Source of the DNA: Chitinispirillales bacterium
GTDB taxonomy: Bacteria > Fibrobacterota > Chitinivibrionia > Chitinivibrionales > Chitinispirillaceae
Length of the DNA stretch: 64,000 nt
Reading direction: 5' to 3'
NCBI GenBank assembly: GCA_031254105.1
Contig: JAIRVB010000012.1
Span: forward strand, 1-64,000
Below are positions 18,419-27,728 of the stretch, piece by piece. The translations under genes were made by a program, and so were the position numbers. Each line of letters opens with the position of its first letter. Position 1 is the first letter of the stretch. Under the pieces are notes generated by a model. The model was not told the origin of the DNA, made no database searches, and was given only the letters and a program-made list of their open reading frames with translations.

Positions 18419-19214
18419 AATACCCGAAACTCAAAAAAAGGTTAAACAGAATAGTAAGAAACGCCGCCCCTACCACAGCCTGAATAGCCGCCACTGGCAC
18501 CATGCGTATGTTACGCACACACAAACCGCAGTGACTGCTTACAAGCGCCACAATGAATCCGAACACAACGCTTTTTAGAAAACTGAAGATAATATCCTTA
18601 AATGTAAGCGCGTCAAGTATCTTCGCGAAAAATATCCCAAAAGGCACATCTACCGTAAACTTGGCGACAATGAGACCGCCAAAAACAGCGATTGTGATAA
18701 AATAAACGTTGAGGCAAACAATAGAACTCACTATTCCTACAAGCGCGGGCAGCACTAAAAACTGAAGCGGATCGATCCCCATCACCTCAAGAGCGCTGAT
18801 CTCTTTTGACACACGCATTGTACCGATATATGTCGCAAGCGCGCTGCCTGAGCGCCCGACTACGACAAGAGAGGTAATAAACGGCCCCAGTTCTCCCATA
18901 ACCACAATGACCAGAATCTTTCCAAAATACTCGCTGACCCCAAGCTTCGGCATATTAAGCATAGCCTGCAGAATAATAGCGCTTCCGCACAAAAAAGCGA
19001 TCATCCCAACTAACCAAAACGCCTCAACGCCCGTGTAAAGTATCTGGCGGTTTACTTGACTCATAAGAGAAAGATTGGATGAACGCCCGCGCCGCACAGC
19101 CGCGTAAACGGTATCAAACAGGAGACCCCCGATGCTCATTAACATCCGCCAAAGCCATAACCCAGGAAGTTTATTACCAAGCATGCGGGCAGATATAATT
19201 ACCTTGCTACTCAT
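18408..19214 (-). CDS. mlaE: MlaE-like ABC transporter permease
   Basis: A 268-residue integral membrane protein of the MlaE/YrbE family, with about five or six membrane segments and an amphipathic N-terminal helix. The conserved centre is visible: FGKILVIVVMGELGPFITSL, then VGRSGSALATYIGTMRVSKEI. It starts 6 bases after the engB stop, and its end overlaps mlaF by 11 bases. It forms the membrane channel for retrograde or anterograde phospholipid movement with MlaF and MlaD. Length is normal for the family. Confidence 0.9.
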   Translation of the reverse strand: MSSKVIISARMLGNKLPGLWLWRMLMSIGGLLFDTVYAAVRRGRSSNLSLMSQVNRQILYTGVEAFWLVGMIAFLCGSAIILQAMLNMPKLGVSEYFGKILVIVVMGELGPFITSLVVVGRSGSALATYIGTMRVSKEISALEVMGIDPLQFLVLPALVGIVSSIVCLNVYFITIAVFGGLIVAKFTVDVPFGIFFAKILDALTFKDIIFSFLKSVVFGFIVALVSSHCGLCVRNIRMVPVAAIQAVVGAAFLTILFNLFLSFGYYVL

Positions 19215-19220
19215 TACCGC

Positions 19221-19832
19221 TCACGCTTTCCGCTCCGCTGATTCCTGACGCCACTTGTCAAAACAGCTCCAAAACCGCTCCCTTGACGCGTGCTCCAGCG
19301 ATGAATACACTACCGGAGTTTGACTGAAACCAAACACTTTGCAAAACTCCGAAACATGTTTTTTCTGCGCGCCCCGAGAAAGCTTATCTCCTTTAGTGAG
19401 AACAGGCAGAACCGGTAATCCGAGTTCTTTAAGCCAGGCGGCAGCTTCCATATCCGCGCTCACTCCCGGATGCCTTACGTCAAGCAGCCAGATTATTCCT
19501 GCCAGATTATTCCCTTTGCCGCAATAATCATAAATGAGCTTACCCCAGCGGTCTTTCTCAGAAGTACACGCCTTAGCGTAGCCGTAACCCGGCAGGTCAA
19601 CCCAAAAAAGACCCTCTTTGAGTTTATAAAAATTCGCAAGCGTAGTCTTTCCCGGACGCTTTGACACTCGGGCAAGCGCGCCTGAAGCCAGGCAGTGGTT
19701 TATGAATGTGGATTTACCAACATTGGAACGGCCTAAAATAGCGTACTCTTCACCCCGAAGTTTTGGGAGATCCTTAAAGTCCGCGGCGGATTTAATAAAT
19801 TCGACGGAAAATTTTTTTTGTTTTTCACTCAT
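19221..19832 (-). CDS. engB: ribosome-biogenesis GTPase EngB (YsxC/YihA)
   Basis: I choose the ATG at 19832 (203 residues), which matches the usual family length; the frame stays open upstream only because it runs through a repeat element. GTPase motifs are G1 GRSNVGKST, G3 DLPGYG and G4 TKGD. EngB helps assemble the large ribosomal subunit. There is no strong ribosome site. The repeat at 19844-19990 ends about 12 bases upstream of this start codon, so its leader either overlaps or starts within the repeat. mlaE follows by 6 bases. Confidence 0.93.
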   Translation of the reverse strand: MSEKQKKFSVEFIKSAADFKDLPKLRGEEYAILGRSNVGKSTFINHCLASGALARVSKRPGKTTLANFYKLKEGLFWVDLPGYGYAKACTSEKDRWGKLIYDYCGKGNNLAGIIWLLDVRHPGVSADMEAAAWLKELGLPVLPVLTKGDKLSRGAQKKHVSEFCKVFGFSQTPVVYSSLEHASRERFWSCFDKWRQESAERKA

Positions 19833-19843
19833 AATAAAGAAAA

Positions 19844-19990
19844 ATATAAGGAGAGAAATCCCATTAGCTGCGGCTTTTAATAAATTGAACAAAAAGACGG
19901 TCAATTTATTAAAATTATCTGCCACCCCCGATAGGCGGATACCCTGCAACACCCCGCCGCCTTATCCCCCGCACCTTCCTGGGGGGTTAA
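19844..19990 (-). repeat. variable-stem hairpin repeat, copy A
   Basis: First of three related intergenic elements (others at 51184 and 57768, on the opposite strand). Read on the minus strand, it has GC-rich 5' blocks, then a 14-base perfect stem (+ strand arms at 19875-19888 and 19901-19914), the invariant loop CGTCTTTTTG, and a 3' block ending CTCCTTATAT. The stem sequence (AT-rich here) shares nothing with the other copies. It lies between the divergent engB and trpD genes. A and C have a longer GC-rich block than B. Confidence 0.8.
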
Positions 19991-20108
19991 AAAGAGCAAA
20001 AGCGGAAGTAAGAGAACTGTTTTATAAAATATTCCTAACTAAATATAGTTTTATATCAACACAATTGTATATTTTTTAATTATACCCTATAGAAAGGTTT
20101 TTATAAAT

Positions 20109-21218
20109 ATGGATATCCAAACAGCAATAAAAACAGTTACAGCGGGAAAAAGCCTTTCCATTGAAGAAGCCAGCCGGGTGTTCACCGATATTATGGAGGG
20201 GGCGGCAACCGATGCTCAAATCGCGGGATTCATAGTCGGTTTGAGGATGAAAGGCGAAACCGCGGAGGAAATTACGGGCGCGGCGTCTGTAATGAGAGAT
20301 AAGGCTGCGCGTATCGACCATCCGGCATGCCGGAATTTAATAGACACTTGCGGAACAGGCGGAGACGGCTCCAACACTTTTAACATCTCCACCGCGGTCG
20401 CTTTAGTGGCAGCCGGAGCGGGGGCAAAGGTTGCGAAGCATGGCAACCGCTCTGTCTCAAGCCGTTCAGGAAGCGCGGACGTTCTCGAGGCTCTGGGGGT
20501 AAATATTAATCTTTCGGCAAGCCAGATAAGCGTATGTTTGCGGGAGGTGGGCATAGGATTTCTTTTTGCGCCGGCGCTGCACAACGCGATGAAATACGCG
20601 GCTTCCGCGCGTAAACAGATAGGTATACGGACAATATTTAATATCCTGGGGCCGCTTACAAATCCTGCCCGCACCACAAATCAGCTTCTTGGAGTTTTTT
20701 CGCCGGACTTGACAGACACTATGGCGCAGGCGCTGCTGAATATGGGAAGCCTGCGGGCTTTTGTAGTACATGGGTTTGATCCGATTGATGAGATATCGAT
20801 ATGCGGGACTACTCAAATATCTGAAATAAAAGAGGGCAAAATTCTCACTTACAAAATTGAACCTGAGGAATTTGGTCTAAAAAAAGCTTTGCCGGAAATG
20901 ATCGCCGGACACGACAGCGTTTTTAACGCCTCAATTATTAAAGGTATTCTGGAAGGTAAAAAAGGAGTACCGCGTGATGTTGTGGTTCTTAACGCGGCGT
21001 TTGCGCTATGTGCGGCGTCCATAGCAAAGGATCCTCATGAAGGGGTCGTTATTGCCCAAAAATCAATTGACTCGGGCGCGGCTATGGACAAGTTGCGCGA
21101 GCTTATACTGTTGTCGTCACAACTTGCCGGCAAACAAATGATACCGCTAACGCAGACAGAGGAAAAAGACAAAAAGCTGTCAGACGGATCTGTCTCAGCA
21201 TTTACGCAAACCACCTGA
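20109..21218 (+). CDS. trpD: anthranilate phosphoribosyltransferase
   Basis: A 369-residue enzyme that joins anthranilate to PRPP in tryptophan synthesis. The PRPP-binding motif GTGGDGSNTFN lies at about residue 79. KHGNRSVSSRSGSADVLEALG and GPLTNPARTTNQLLGVF are the family's conserved blocks. It is somewhat longer than usual because of a polar C-terminal tail. It stands alone, without other trp genes. Repeat copy A lies about 120 bases upstream and could be in its leader. A weak hairpin (CTCCC/GGGAG, about 21237-21250) after the stop may end transcription. Confidence 0.95.
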   Translation: MDIQTAIKTVTAGKSLSIEEASRVFTDIMEGAATDAQIAGFIVGLRMKGETAEEITGAASVMRDKAARIDHPACRNLIDTCGTGGDGSNTFNISTAVALVAAGAGAKVAKHGNRSVSSRSGSADVLEALGVNINLSASQISVCLREVGIGFLFAPALHNAMKYAASARKQIGIRTIFNILGPLTNPARTTNQLLGVFSPDLTDTMAQALLNMGSLRAFVVHGFDPIDEISICGTTQISEIKEGKILTYKIEPEEFGLKKALPEMIAGHDSVFNASIIKGILEGKKGVPRDVVVLNAAFALCAASIAKDPHEGVVIAQKSIDSGAAMDKLRELILLSSQLAGKQMIPLTQTEEKDKKLSDGSVSAFTQTT

Positions 21219-21271
21219 AAAGAATTATCGAAAATCTCCCTGCGGGAGGGTTACACAAATTTGGGGACAGT

Positions 21272-21829
21272 TTAGCCGGATCCGCTTTCAACGGGTGCGC
21301 TGCTGTTCATTATTTCGTCAACAATGCTGTCCCAGTTAATTTCATCTTTACCGGAATCCTCATAAGATTCACTTTCAACCGGTATATTGTCGATCATGGC
21401 TGATTTTATTTTACCAATAATACTGTCATTATCGGCTTCAGTTTTATTTAAAGCTTCGTGCCATGCCTTACGCACCGCATCCGCGGCGTTTAAATAGTTT
21501 TTCGCAATGTCTTCCGCCATAGCCAATCCGGTTTTTCTCTCCTGTGCCCGGTTTTTAAGGTATTGAGCGTCTTTTACCGGAGTTTCATCATTGTCACGGC
21601 TGAAAAGCATATTGCTCAATTCCTCAGCCAGACCACGCAGGGATTCATCATCTATGTCCATTGTCCCTTTAAGGGCGTCATATATGTATTGTTCGGTTGT
21701 GCCGTTTGATTCTAAGTTTTCAATCGCTGTTTCTAAAATAGCGGCTTTTTCCTCTATAGCCGCCTCTCTCTCAATTTTTTCAATGATGCCGGCATTTTTA
21801 ATGAAAGCTTCAGCGGGTTTGTAAAAAAT
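21272..21829 (-). pseudogene. ORF fragment of unknown family, probably missing its 5' end
   Basis: An open frame runs from a TAG at 21830-21832 down to the stop at 21272. The only ATG is at 21661, giving 129 residues. The 56 codons upstream of that ATG read as an unbroken acidic helical sequence in the same frame (IEKIEREAAIEEKAAILETA), without any ATG, GTG or TTG start. This suggests the C-terminal part of a once longer protein. The sequence is charged and helical with a near-repeated PVES motif at the end. I do not recognise it. Translation from 21661 (weak AAGGG site) remains possible. Confidence 0.5.
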
Positions 21830-21939
21830 CTAAATTAACAAATTTTCTGAAATTCACCCCCTACGCCAAAAACTATTTTTAAAATCTTTTAATTACGGAC
21901 GGAGCTCAATTTTCTCACATATATGTTTGGGGGCAGCAA

Positions 21940-24900
21940 ATGAGTAAGGTCAGGCGGTTATTTGTCGAAAAGCGCGAAGGGTACGATGTTTACGCGAACC
22001 GGTTGTTTTCTGATTTCAGGGATAATTTGGGGATTTCCGGGCTTACAGGCGTCCGGGCGCTTAACCGTTATGATGTTGAGGGGTTATCCGATGAGCAGTA
22101 CAAGGCTGTCCGTGAAACTGTTTTTGCCGATCTGACTGTGGATCATATATACGATGAAGAGATGCGCGCCGCTGAAGGGGAGCGCGTATTTAGCGTTGAG
22201 TTTCTCTCCGGACAGTATAACCAGCGGGCAGCGAGTGTCTCACAGGGGATACAGCTTTTTACCGCCGGGGAGCGTCCATTGACCGCTACCGCGCGCACTA
22301 TTGTCCTTAAAGGCGGTATCAGCGATGAAGATTTTCAAAAGATAAAAGCTTACTACATAAATCCGATTGAATCAAAAGAAGCCGCGCCTGACAAGCCTTT
22401 GTCGTTAGAGATGCGTTTTCCAACGCCGGATGATGTTTTGGTGTTTGACGGGTTTATCGCCTTAAGCCGTGAAGAGGCGCAAGGCTTTGGAAAAAAGCTT
22501 GGCCTGGCGATGACTATTGAAGACCTGCTCCACTGTCAGAAATATTTCAGAGATACCGAAAAACGCGATCCGACAATAACCGAAATTCGTATGCTTGACA
22601 CATACTGGTCTGACCACTGCCGCCATACGACTTTTTTAACAAGAGTCAAAAATATAGAGATAGAGGACGCCCCTGTTAATACCCCTGTCAAAGCAGCCTT
22701 AAAGATGTATGAAGAGGCGAGGGAGTATGTTTACGGCGATAATCACGATCGGAAAAAATCATTGATGGATATCGCTCAAATGGGGATGAGGGTGTTGCGC
22801 AAGAAGGGTCTGCTTGACGATTTGGACGTTTCTGAGGAGATTAACGCATGCAGTATTGTTGTGCCCGCCGTGATTGACGGCAAAACCGAAGAGTGGCTTG
22901 TGATGTTTAAAAACGAAACGCATAATCACCCTACGGAGATGGAGCCTTTCGGCGGCGCGGGAACATGTTTGGGCGGCGGGATACGCGACCCTCTTTCGGG
23001 GCGTTCTTATGTGTACCAGGCGATGCGCTTGACAGGCGCCGGTGATCCCAGAATTGCGGTCGCCGATACTCTGTCCGGTAAATTGCCGCAGCGAAAGATT
23101 ACCACTGCGGCTGCGCTTGGATACAGCTCTTACGGCAATCAGATTGGCGTCGCTTCGGGGCATATCTGCGAAATATATCATGAAGGTTTTGTCGCAAAGC
23201 GAATGGAGTGCGGCGCTTTGGTTGCGGCTGCGCCTAAATCAAACGTTGTGCGCTGCGAGCCTAAAGCGGGTGATCTTGTTCTGCTTGTTGGCGGCAGGAC
23301 AGGGCGCGATGGGTGCGGCGGCGCGACAGGTTCCTCAAAAGAGCATACGGAAGAGGTTATGCAGATTTGCAGCGCGGAGGTGCAGAAGGGCGATCCTGCG
23401 CTTGAGCGCAATATTTTACGGTTGTTCAGAGACCCGCAGGTAAGCCGCGTGATTCGCCGCTGCAACGACTTTGGAGCGGGCGGCGTGTCTGTTGCTATAG
23501 GAGAACTCGCGGCGGGACTTGATATTAATTTGGACGCAGTTCCCGCAAAGTATGAAGGTCTTGACGGAACAGAACTTGCCATATCGGAATCACAGGAACG
23601 TATGGCTGTGGTGATTGACCCTGCCGACCTTAAATTTTTTGAGGAGCGCGCTCACGCTGAGAATCTTGAGACCGCGATTGTCGCAAAAGTTACGGATACG
23701 CGCCGTTTGAAAATGACCTGGCGCGGGAAAACTATTGTTGACCTCAGCCGCGATTTTATTGATACAAACGGCATACCTCAGGAAACAGAGGTGTTTGTAA
23801 AGGCGCCCGTACAGTCAAAAGAGGAATCGCCGTTTGTTTCTTTGGAGATCTCCAAAAAAGCAAGAGAAGCTGATGTCGCGGGCGCGTTTATTGAGACTAT
23901 GGCCGATCTCAGCGTATGTTCACAAAGAGGCATTGTTGAGATGTTTGACAGCTCTGTAGGCGCTTCTACTGTATTAATGCCCTTTGGCGGAAAGTATCAG
24001 GGGACTCCGGCGGAGCTTATGGTCGCGAAACTGCCTGTTCTAAACGGCGATACAACTACCGGAACAGCGATGAGCTATGGGTTTGACCCTCATTTGGCAA
24101 GCTGGAGCCCTTTCCACGGCGCGCTTTACGCGGTGATACAGTCTGTCGCCAAAGTTGTGGCAAGTGGGGGAGATCACCGTAAAATCCGCTTGTCGTTTCA
24201 GGAATATTTTGAGAAGTTGGGGAATGATAAAACACGCTGGGGCAAGCCTTTTGCCGCGCTTCTTGGGGCTTATACGGCGCAGTCAAAACTTGGTATCGCC
24301 GCCATTGGCGGTAAGGACAGCATGTCAGGCACATTTAAGGATATCCATGTGCCGCCGTCACTTATCTCCTTTGCTGTCGTGCCTGTTGATGTGTCAAAAG
24401 TCATCTCACCTGAGTTTAAAAAGGCAGGCAGTACGGTAGTTTTTGTATCTCTTCCGCGCGATGAATTTGAAATACCTGATTTCGATCTGTTAAACAAGAG
24501 TTATACGGCGGTGCATGAGGCTATTGTTAAAGGGCAAATATTATCTGTTCACACAGTAGGACGCGGCGGCGTTGGTGAAGCTGTCGCAAAAATGTGTTTC
24601 GGTAATAGAATAGGATTTACTTTTGATGACAGTATCGACAGGTCATTAATTTTTGAACCCAACTTCGGCGGCCTTGTCATCGAACTTGACGGCTCAGACG
24701 TTTCCGTTTTGGGCATTGGTGAAAACTGTAAACCGCTTGGTTTGACAAGTGAAGAAAAGAGCATCGTTTGCCGTGCTAAAGCGGTAGATTTGGAGTTTCT
24801 GTACAGTAAATGGGAGAACGTTCTTACACCTGTTTTTCCTGTTGATGTGCATGTTGATACAGATATCAATACAGATGCCGATACTTGCGGCAGTGCGGAG

Positions 24901-25737
24901 CGGCGTCCGGTTAAAAAAGCTAATCAAAAGTGCGCGAAGCCGCGTGTCTTTATACCGCTGCTTCCTGGAACCACGAGTGAATACGATATCACCCGTGCAT
25001 TTACAAAAGCTGGGGCGGAGTGTGAAATGTTCGTCCTCAAAAATACACGATCGGGCGATGTGGCTGAGTCTGTCAGCATAATTTCCGAAAAGATTGCAAA
25101 CGCGCAAATACTTATGATTCCCGGCGGGGTTGGCGTAGGGGATGAGCCGGATGGTTCGGGTAAATTTATCGCCGCGTTTTTCCGCAATCCCCGTATCAAA
25201 GAAGCTGTCACCGAATTTCTTAATAAGCGTGATGGGTTGATACTTGGCATAGGCGGGGGATTTCAGGCGCTTGTAAAGCTTGGACTTCTGCCTTACGGTG
25301 AATTCCGCGATTCAAACGAGAACAGCCCCGCATTGACAGTTAATCCCGCAGGACGTCACATATCACGAATAGCATACACAAAAATATGCTCAGTCAACTC
25401 GCCGTGGCTTTCCAATGTAAAGTTAGGCGACATACACGCACTCCCCATCTCAAGCAGCGAGGGGCGTTTTATCGCCTCAAAGACGGAGCTTGAAACGCTT
25501 TGCAAAGCAGGACAGATCGCGACTCAATATGTAAACAGCAATGGCCAGCCCGAAGAGGGAATTAACGGCAACATCAGCGGCTCTCTCTGCGCTGTTGAGG
25601 GAATACTAAGCCCCGATGGCCGAATCTTCGGCAAAATGGGGCACTCTGAGCGCGTTGGGGAACCTTATGTGGCTAAGAATATCTGCGGGGATAAGAATCA
25701 GAAGATTTTTGAGGCAGCTGTTGGGTATTTTGGTTAG
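21940..25737 (+). CDS. purL: phosphoribosylformylglycinamidine synthase, single-chain
   Basis: This 1265-residue enzyme makes FGAM from FGAR, ATP and an ammonia source in purine synthesis. It has the long single-chain form: N-terminal linker (about 1-190), two AIR-synthase-type halves (for example YWSDHCRHTTF at about 225, NETHNHPTEMEPFGGAGTCLGGGIRDPLS in outline at about 325), and a C-terminal glutaminase domain from about 1010. The glutaminase nucleophile is missing: the usual GICNG reads GIGGG, with Gly at residue 1105, although the His-Glu pair (GHSER) remains. It should therefore depend on free ammonia. A Glu/Lys-rich insert (about 965-1000) links the domains. The start has only a weak GGGGG site. 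Confidence 0.95.
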   Translation: MSKVRRLFVEKREGYDVYANRLFSDFRDNLGISGLTGVRALNRYDVEGLSDEQYKAVRETVFADLTVDHIYDEEMRAAEGERVFSVEFLSGQYNQRAASVSQGIQLFTAGERPLTATARTIVLKGGISDEDFQKIKAYYINPIESKEAAPDKPLSLEMRFPTPDDVLVFDGFIALSREEAQGFGKKLGLAMTIEDLLHCQKYFRDTEKRDPTITEIRMLDTYWSDHCRHTTFLTRVKNIEIEDAPVNTPVKAALKMYEEAREYVYGDNHDRKKSLMDIAQMGMRVLRKKGLLDDLDVSEEINACSIVVPAVIDGKTEEWLVMFKNETHNHPTEMEPFGGAGTCLGGGIRDPLSGRSYVYQAMRLTGAGDPRIAVADTLSGKLPQRKITTAAALGYSSYGNQIGVASGHICEIYHEGFVAKRMECGALVAAAPKSNVVRCEPKAGDLVLLVGGRTGRDGCGGATGSSKEHTEEVMQICSAEVQKGDPALERNILRLFRDPQVSRVIRRCNDFGAGGVSVAIGELAAGLDINLDAVPAKYEGLDGTELAISESQERMAVVIDPADLKFFEERAHAENLETAIVAKVTDTRRLKMTWRGKTIVDLSRDFIDTNGIPQETEVFVKAPVQSKEESPFVSLEISKKAREADVAGAFIETMADLSVCSQRGIVEMFDSSVGASTVLMPFGGKYQGTPAELMVAKLPVLNGDTTTGTAMSYGFDPHLASWSPFHGALYAVIQSVAKVVASGGDHRKIRLSFQEYFEKLGNDKTRWGKPFAALLGAYTAQSKLGIAAIGGKDSMSGTFKDIHVPPSLISFAVVPVDVSKVISPEFKKAGSTVVFVSLPRDEFEIPDFDLLNKSYTAVHEAIVKGQILSVHTVGRGGVGEAVAKMCFGNRIGFTFDDSIDRSLIFEPNFGGLVIELDGSDVSVLGIGENCKPLGLTSEEKSIVCRAKAVDLEFLYSKWENVLTPVFPVDVHVDTDINTDADTCGSAERRPVKKANQKCAKPRVFIPLLPGTTSEYDITRAFTKAGAECEMFVLKNTRSGDVAESVSIISEKIANAQILMIPGGVGVGDEPDGSGKFIAAFFRNPRIKEAVTEFLNKRDGLILGIGGGFQALVKLGLLPYGEFRDSNENSPALTVNPAGRHISRIAYTKICSVNSPWLSNVKLGDIHALPISSSEGRFIASKTELETLCKAGQIATQYVNSNGQPEEGINGNISGSLCAVEGILSPDGRIFGKMGHSERVGEPYVAKNICGDKNQKIFEAAVGYFG

Positions 25738-25972
25738 ATTGAAAAATAGCTGATTGATAATTTTCTAAAAATGAATAGGCAGACGCGCGTGAAATGAGTA
25801 ACCCGTGAGGGGTTGTGCAGGGAAATGTTGGTTGTGTATATTGGGCGTTAGATGACATGTGGGAATAAGAAAGAGGTTGTGTCTCGTGACTGTCAATTAT
25901 CAGATGTGATTTTTTTGGGAGCGGCCATTTTAGTTAGTTGCTACCTTACTTTTGTGATTTTCTGTGATTTTT
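25738..25972. other. intergenic sequence after purL
   Basis: There is no gene or clear terminator here. It leads into the tandem repeat and has two copies of GTGATTTT-like sequence near 25955-25970. I see nothing else. Confidence 0.4.
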
Positions 25973-26239
25973 CCTCAAAAACAAGGTAACTGTTACATTA
26001 CCGTTACATTAGATTTCGCTTGTTTTACCGGCTTTTTTAACGTTTTCACCCAAAAAACAGACTCATCGTTACATTACCATTACATTAGATTTTGCTGTTT
26101 TACTGGCTTTTTTTAACGTTTTTCCTCAAAAACAGACTCACAGTTACATTACGGTTACATTAAATATCATTAAAATTAAGCTGATTTCGCCATTTTGACC
26201 CTCAGAAACACTCCAACAGTTACATTACGGTTACATTAA
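25973..26239. repeat. tandem repeat, four units of about 76 bp with paired GTTACATTA boxes
   Basis: The box GTTACATTAC begins at 25992, 26068, 26143 and 26219, giving spacings of 76, 75 and 76. In every unit a second GTTACATTA follows 11 bases after the first, one helical turn. Units 1-3 also share a CAAAAACA-like start and a TTTTA(C/A)TGGCTTTTTTTAACG-like end. The array ends exactly at the stop codon of the truncated ATPase-like gene (minus strand). Units have diverged, so it is not a recent amplification, while the boxes stay conserved. Confidence 0.85.
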
Positions 26240-26240
26240 A

Positions 26241-26885
26241 CTATCCCCAAAACGGCAGATACTTTGTGTGGCGCTTTGCTTTGCTCTCAGGGTCTTCCTC
26301 TTTTATGAATCCAGCCAAAACGGTTTCTTTAATAAGTCTTGAAATCATTGGATAATTTTTTTCTTCCACTTCAAACCGTTCCCGCAAAGTCTGATTTGTC
26401 ATTTTTTCACCGAGCATATATTGCAAACAGCAATGTTGGTAACAGGCGCTTATTTTGTCCAATTTGCTCATTTCAGAAAGTGTTTGGTGAGAAAAGATTG
26501 TTACAGTCGTTCGCAAATCATCAACTAAAATCTTTATGGCAGGCAAATGATAATCTTCATTGTTTTTTATGACCTTATCAACCCCGCTGCCTTTCTCTTC
26601 GCAAAAACTCGCACGCCGCATAAGGTCTGCCATCTTTTCATTACGGGTAGCGTACTCATCAATAAAACGTTCAGGCACAATGAGCGGCTGCCCTGGATTT
26701 GAGATGGCCACTCTGTCAGAGAAAATCTCCACCATCAGAAAACCTTTTTTCTCAAAATCCTGATGTATTACCGCATTGGCGACAAGCTCACGAATAGAAA
26801 TCGCAGGGTACGCTCTCCAATCCGTTCTTGACGCTTTTCCAATTATCTCTTTTGCGGGAAGCTGCCCGTTAATCCAGTCAAGCAT
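26241..26885 (-). pseudogene. truncated AlbA_2/AAA-4-type ATP-binding protein (C-terminal half)
   Basis: The 214 residues match the C-terminal half of the large family of RecG-like or transcription-regulator-like proteins with a GHKL-type ATP-binding domain. AISIRELVANAVIHQDFEKKG and the VAISNPGQPL box are typical, and the end (KYLPFWG) is the normal family terminus. Full-length members have about 400-480 residues with an N-terminal AlbA_2 domain, which is absent. A TAA lies in frame 15 bases upstream of the ATG, and no ribosome site is seen. So this is probably a remnant, though a shortened working gene is possible. The 76-bp repeat array abuts its 3' end. Confidence 0.75.
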
Positions 26886-26981
26886 ACTGTTCTTATTTTT
26901 TTAGACAGTTTCAATAAGCAGATAGAAAATTGTATATTACGGTAACAATTTTCTTGTATCATGGTGTTATAAGTATTGCAG

Positions 26982-27003
26982 GGGTCAGATCTGTGATCTG
27001 CCC
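26982..27003. repeat. GC-rich hairpin upstream of exbB (REP-like)
   Basis: GGG-T-CAGATC and GATCTG-CCC pair across a TGT loop, with one bulged T. It is about 80 bases before exbB and resembles the other dispersed short palindromes in the window. An operator for the Ton operon is an alternative reading. Confidence 0.4.
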
Positions 27004-27083
27004 GCTCTTTGTTAACAGCGAATGTTAAAAATGTTGAGAGGCGAATCTTATTTGCCCGTACAGTATTGAGGAGGGTATTATTT

Positions 27084-27728
27084 ATGACCGGTTTTTTCAG
27101 TTTAGTAGGAGAATGGTTTCGCGTGGGCGGCCCGGTTATGTGGGTTTTGCTTTTCTTTTCCGCTTGTGCGGCGGCTATAATAGCTGAAAGGTTTATTTTC
27201 CTTTACTTTATCTGTCCAAAAAACTATTCAGGGCTGCTTAATAATGTAAAGAAAGCGGTAGGAGAGGATAAAATAGAGGATGCGATTAAATTCGTGAGCG
27301 GGAGACTTGCGCCGACTCATGTGCTGCTTGCGGTGGCTCTTCAAAGTTTCAAAGAAGGAAGCTCAATTAGCGATATTCAGGAGAATGTGGAAGAGGCCGC
27401 TATACATCAGATACACAGGTTTTCTGTGAGGATCAACTATCTCACACTGTTCGCGAATGTCGCTACGCTTGTTGGACTTTTGGGAACTATTACCGGACTT
27501 ATGATCTCTTTTTCTTCACTTGCTAATGTGGAAGCTGCGCAAAAGGCGGCTATGCTCGCGGCGGGAATTTCTCAGGCGATGATCACAACCGCTTTTGGTC
27601 TTATTGTGGCAGTGCCTTGCATGGTGGTTTACACAATTTATTCAAACCGTCAAACCCGTTTGGTTAAGGATTTGGATGAATCAGTCGTTAAGCTTATTAA
27701 TTTTATGAAGAAGAAAAGACCCGCATGA
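27084..27728 (+). CDS. exbB: ExbB/TolQ/MotA-type proton channel protein
   Basis: A start at 27084 (214 residues) is chosen because TGAGGAGGG lies at 27067-27075; the frame is open further upstream without support. Three membrane segments are visible (about 15-38, 130-155 and 170-195). The conserved ExbB/TolQ core AIHQIHRFSVRINYLTLFAN, then LLGTITGLMISFSSLAN, is present. It forms the proton-conducting ring that, with ExbD, energises TonB. First gene of a tight four-gene operon, overlapping the next gene by 4 bases. Confidence 0.93.
   Translation: MTGFFSLVGEWFRVGGPVMWVLLFFSACAAAIIAERFIFLYFICPKNYSGLLNNVKKAVGEDKIEDAIKFVSGRLAPTHVLLAVALQSFKEGSSISDIQENVEEAAIHQIHRFSVRINYLTLFANVATLVGLLGTITGLMISFSSLANVEAAQKAAMLAAGISQAMITTAFGLIVAVPCMVVYTIYSNRQTRLVKDLDESVVKLINFMKKKRPA

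Noticed and set aside
19702-20079. 125-residue ORF over engB start and repeat copy A
   Set aside because: It is antisense to engB and then runs through the repeat; no ribosome site. Its partial similarity to an ORF at 57.8 kb comes from the repeat.
20466-20816. Antisense ORFs over trpD
   Set aside because: Open only because of trpD codon usage; trpD is complete and well conserved.
25973-26239. CRISPR array
   Set aside because: The units are 75-76 bases with diverged contents and no identical repeat/unique spacer alternation; no cas genes nearby.
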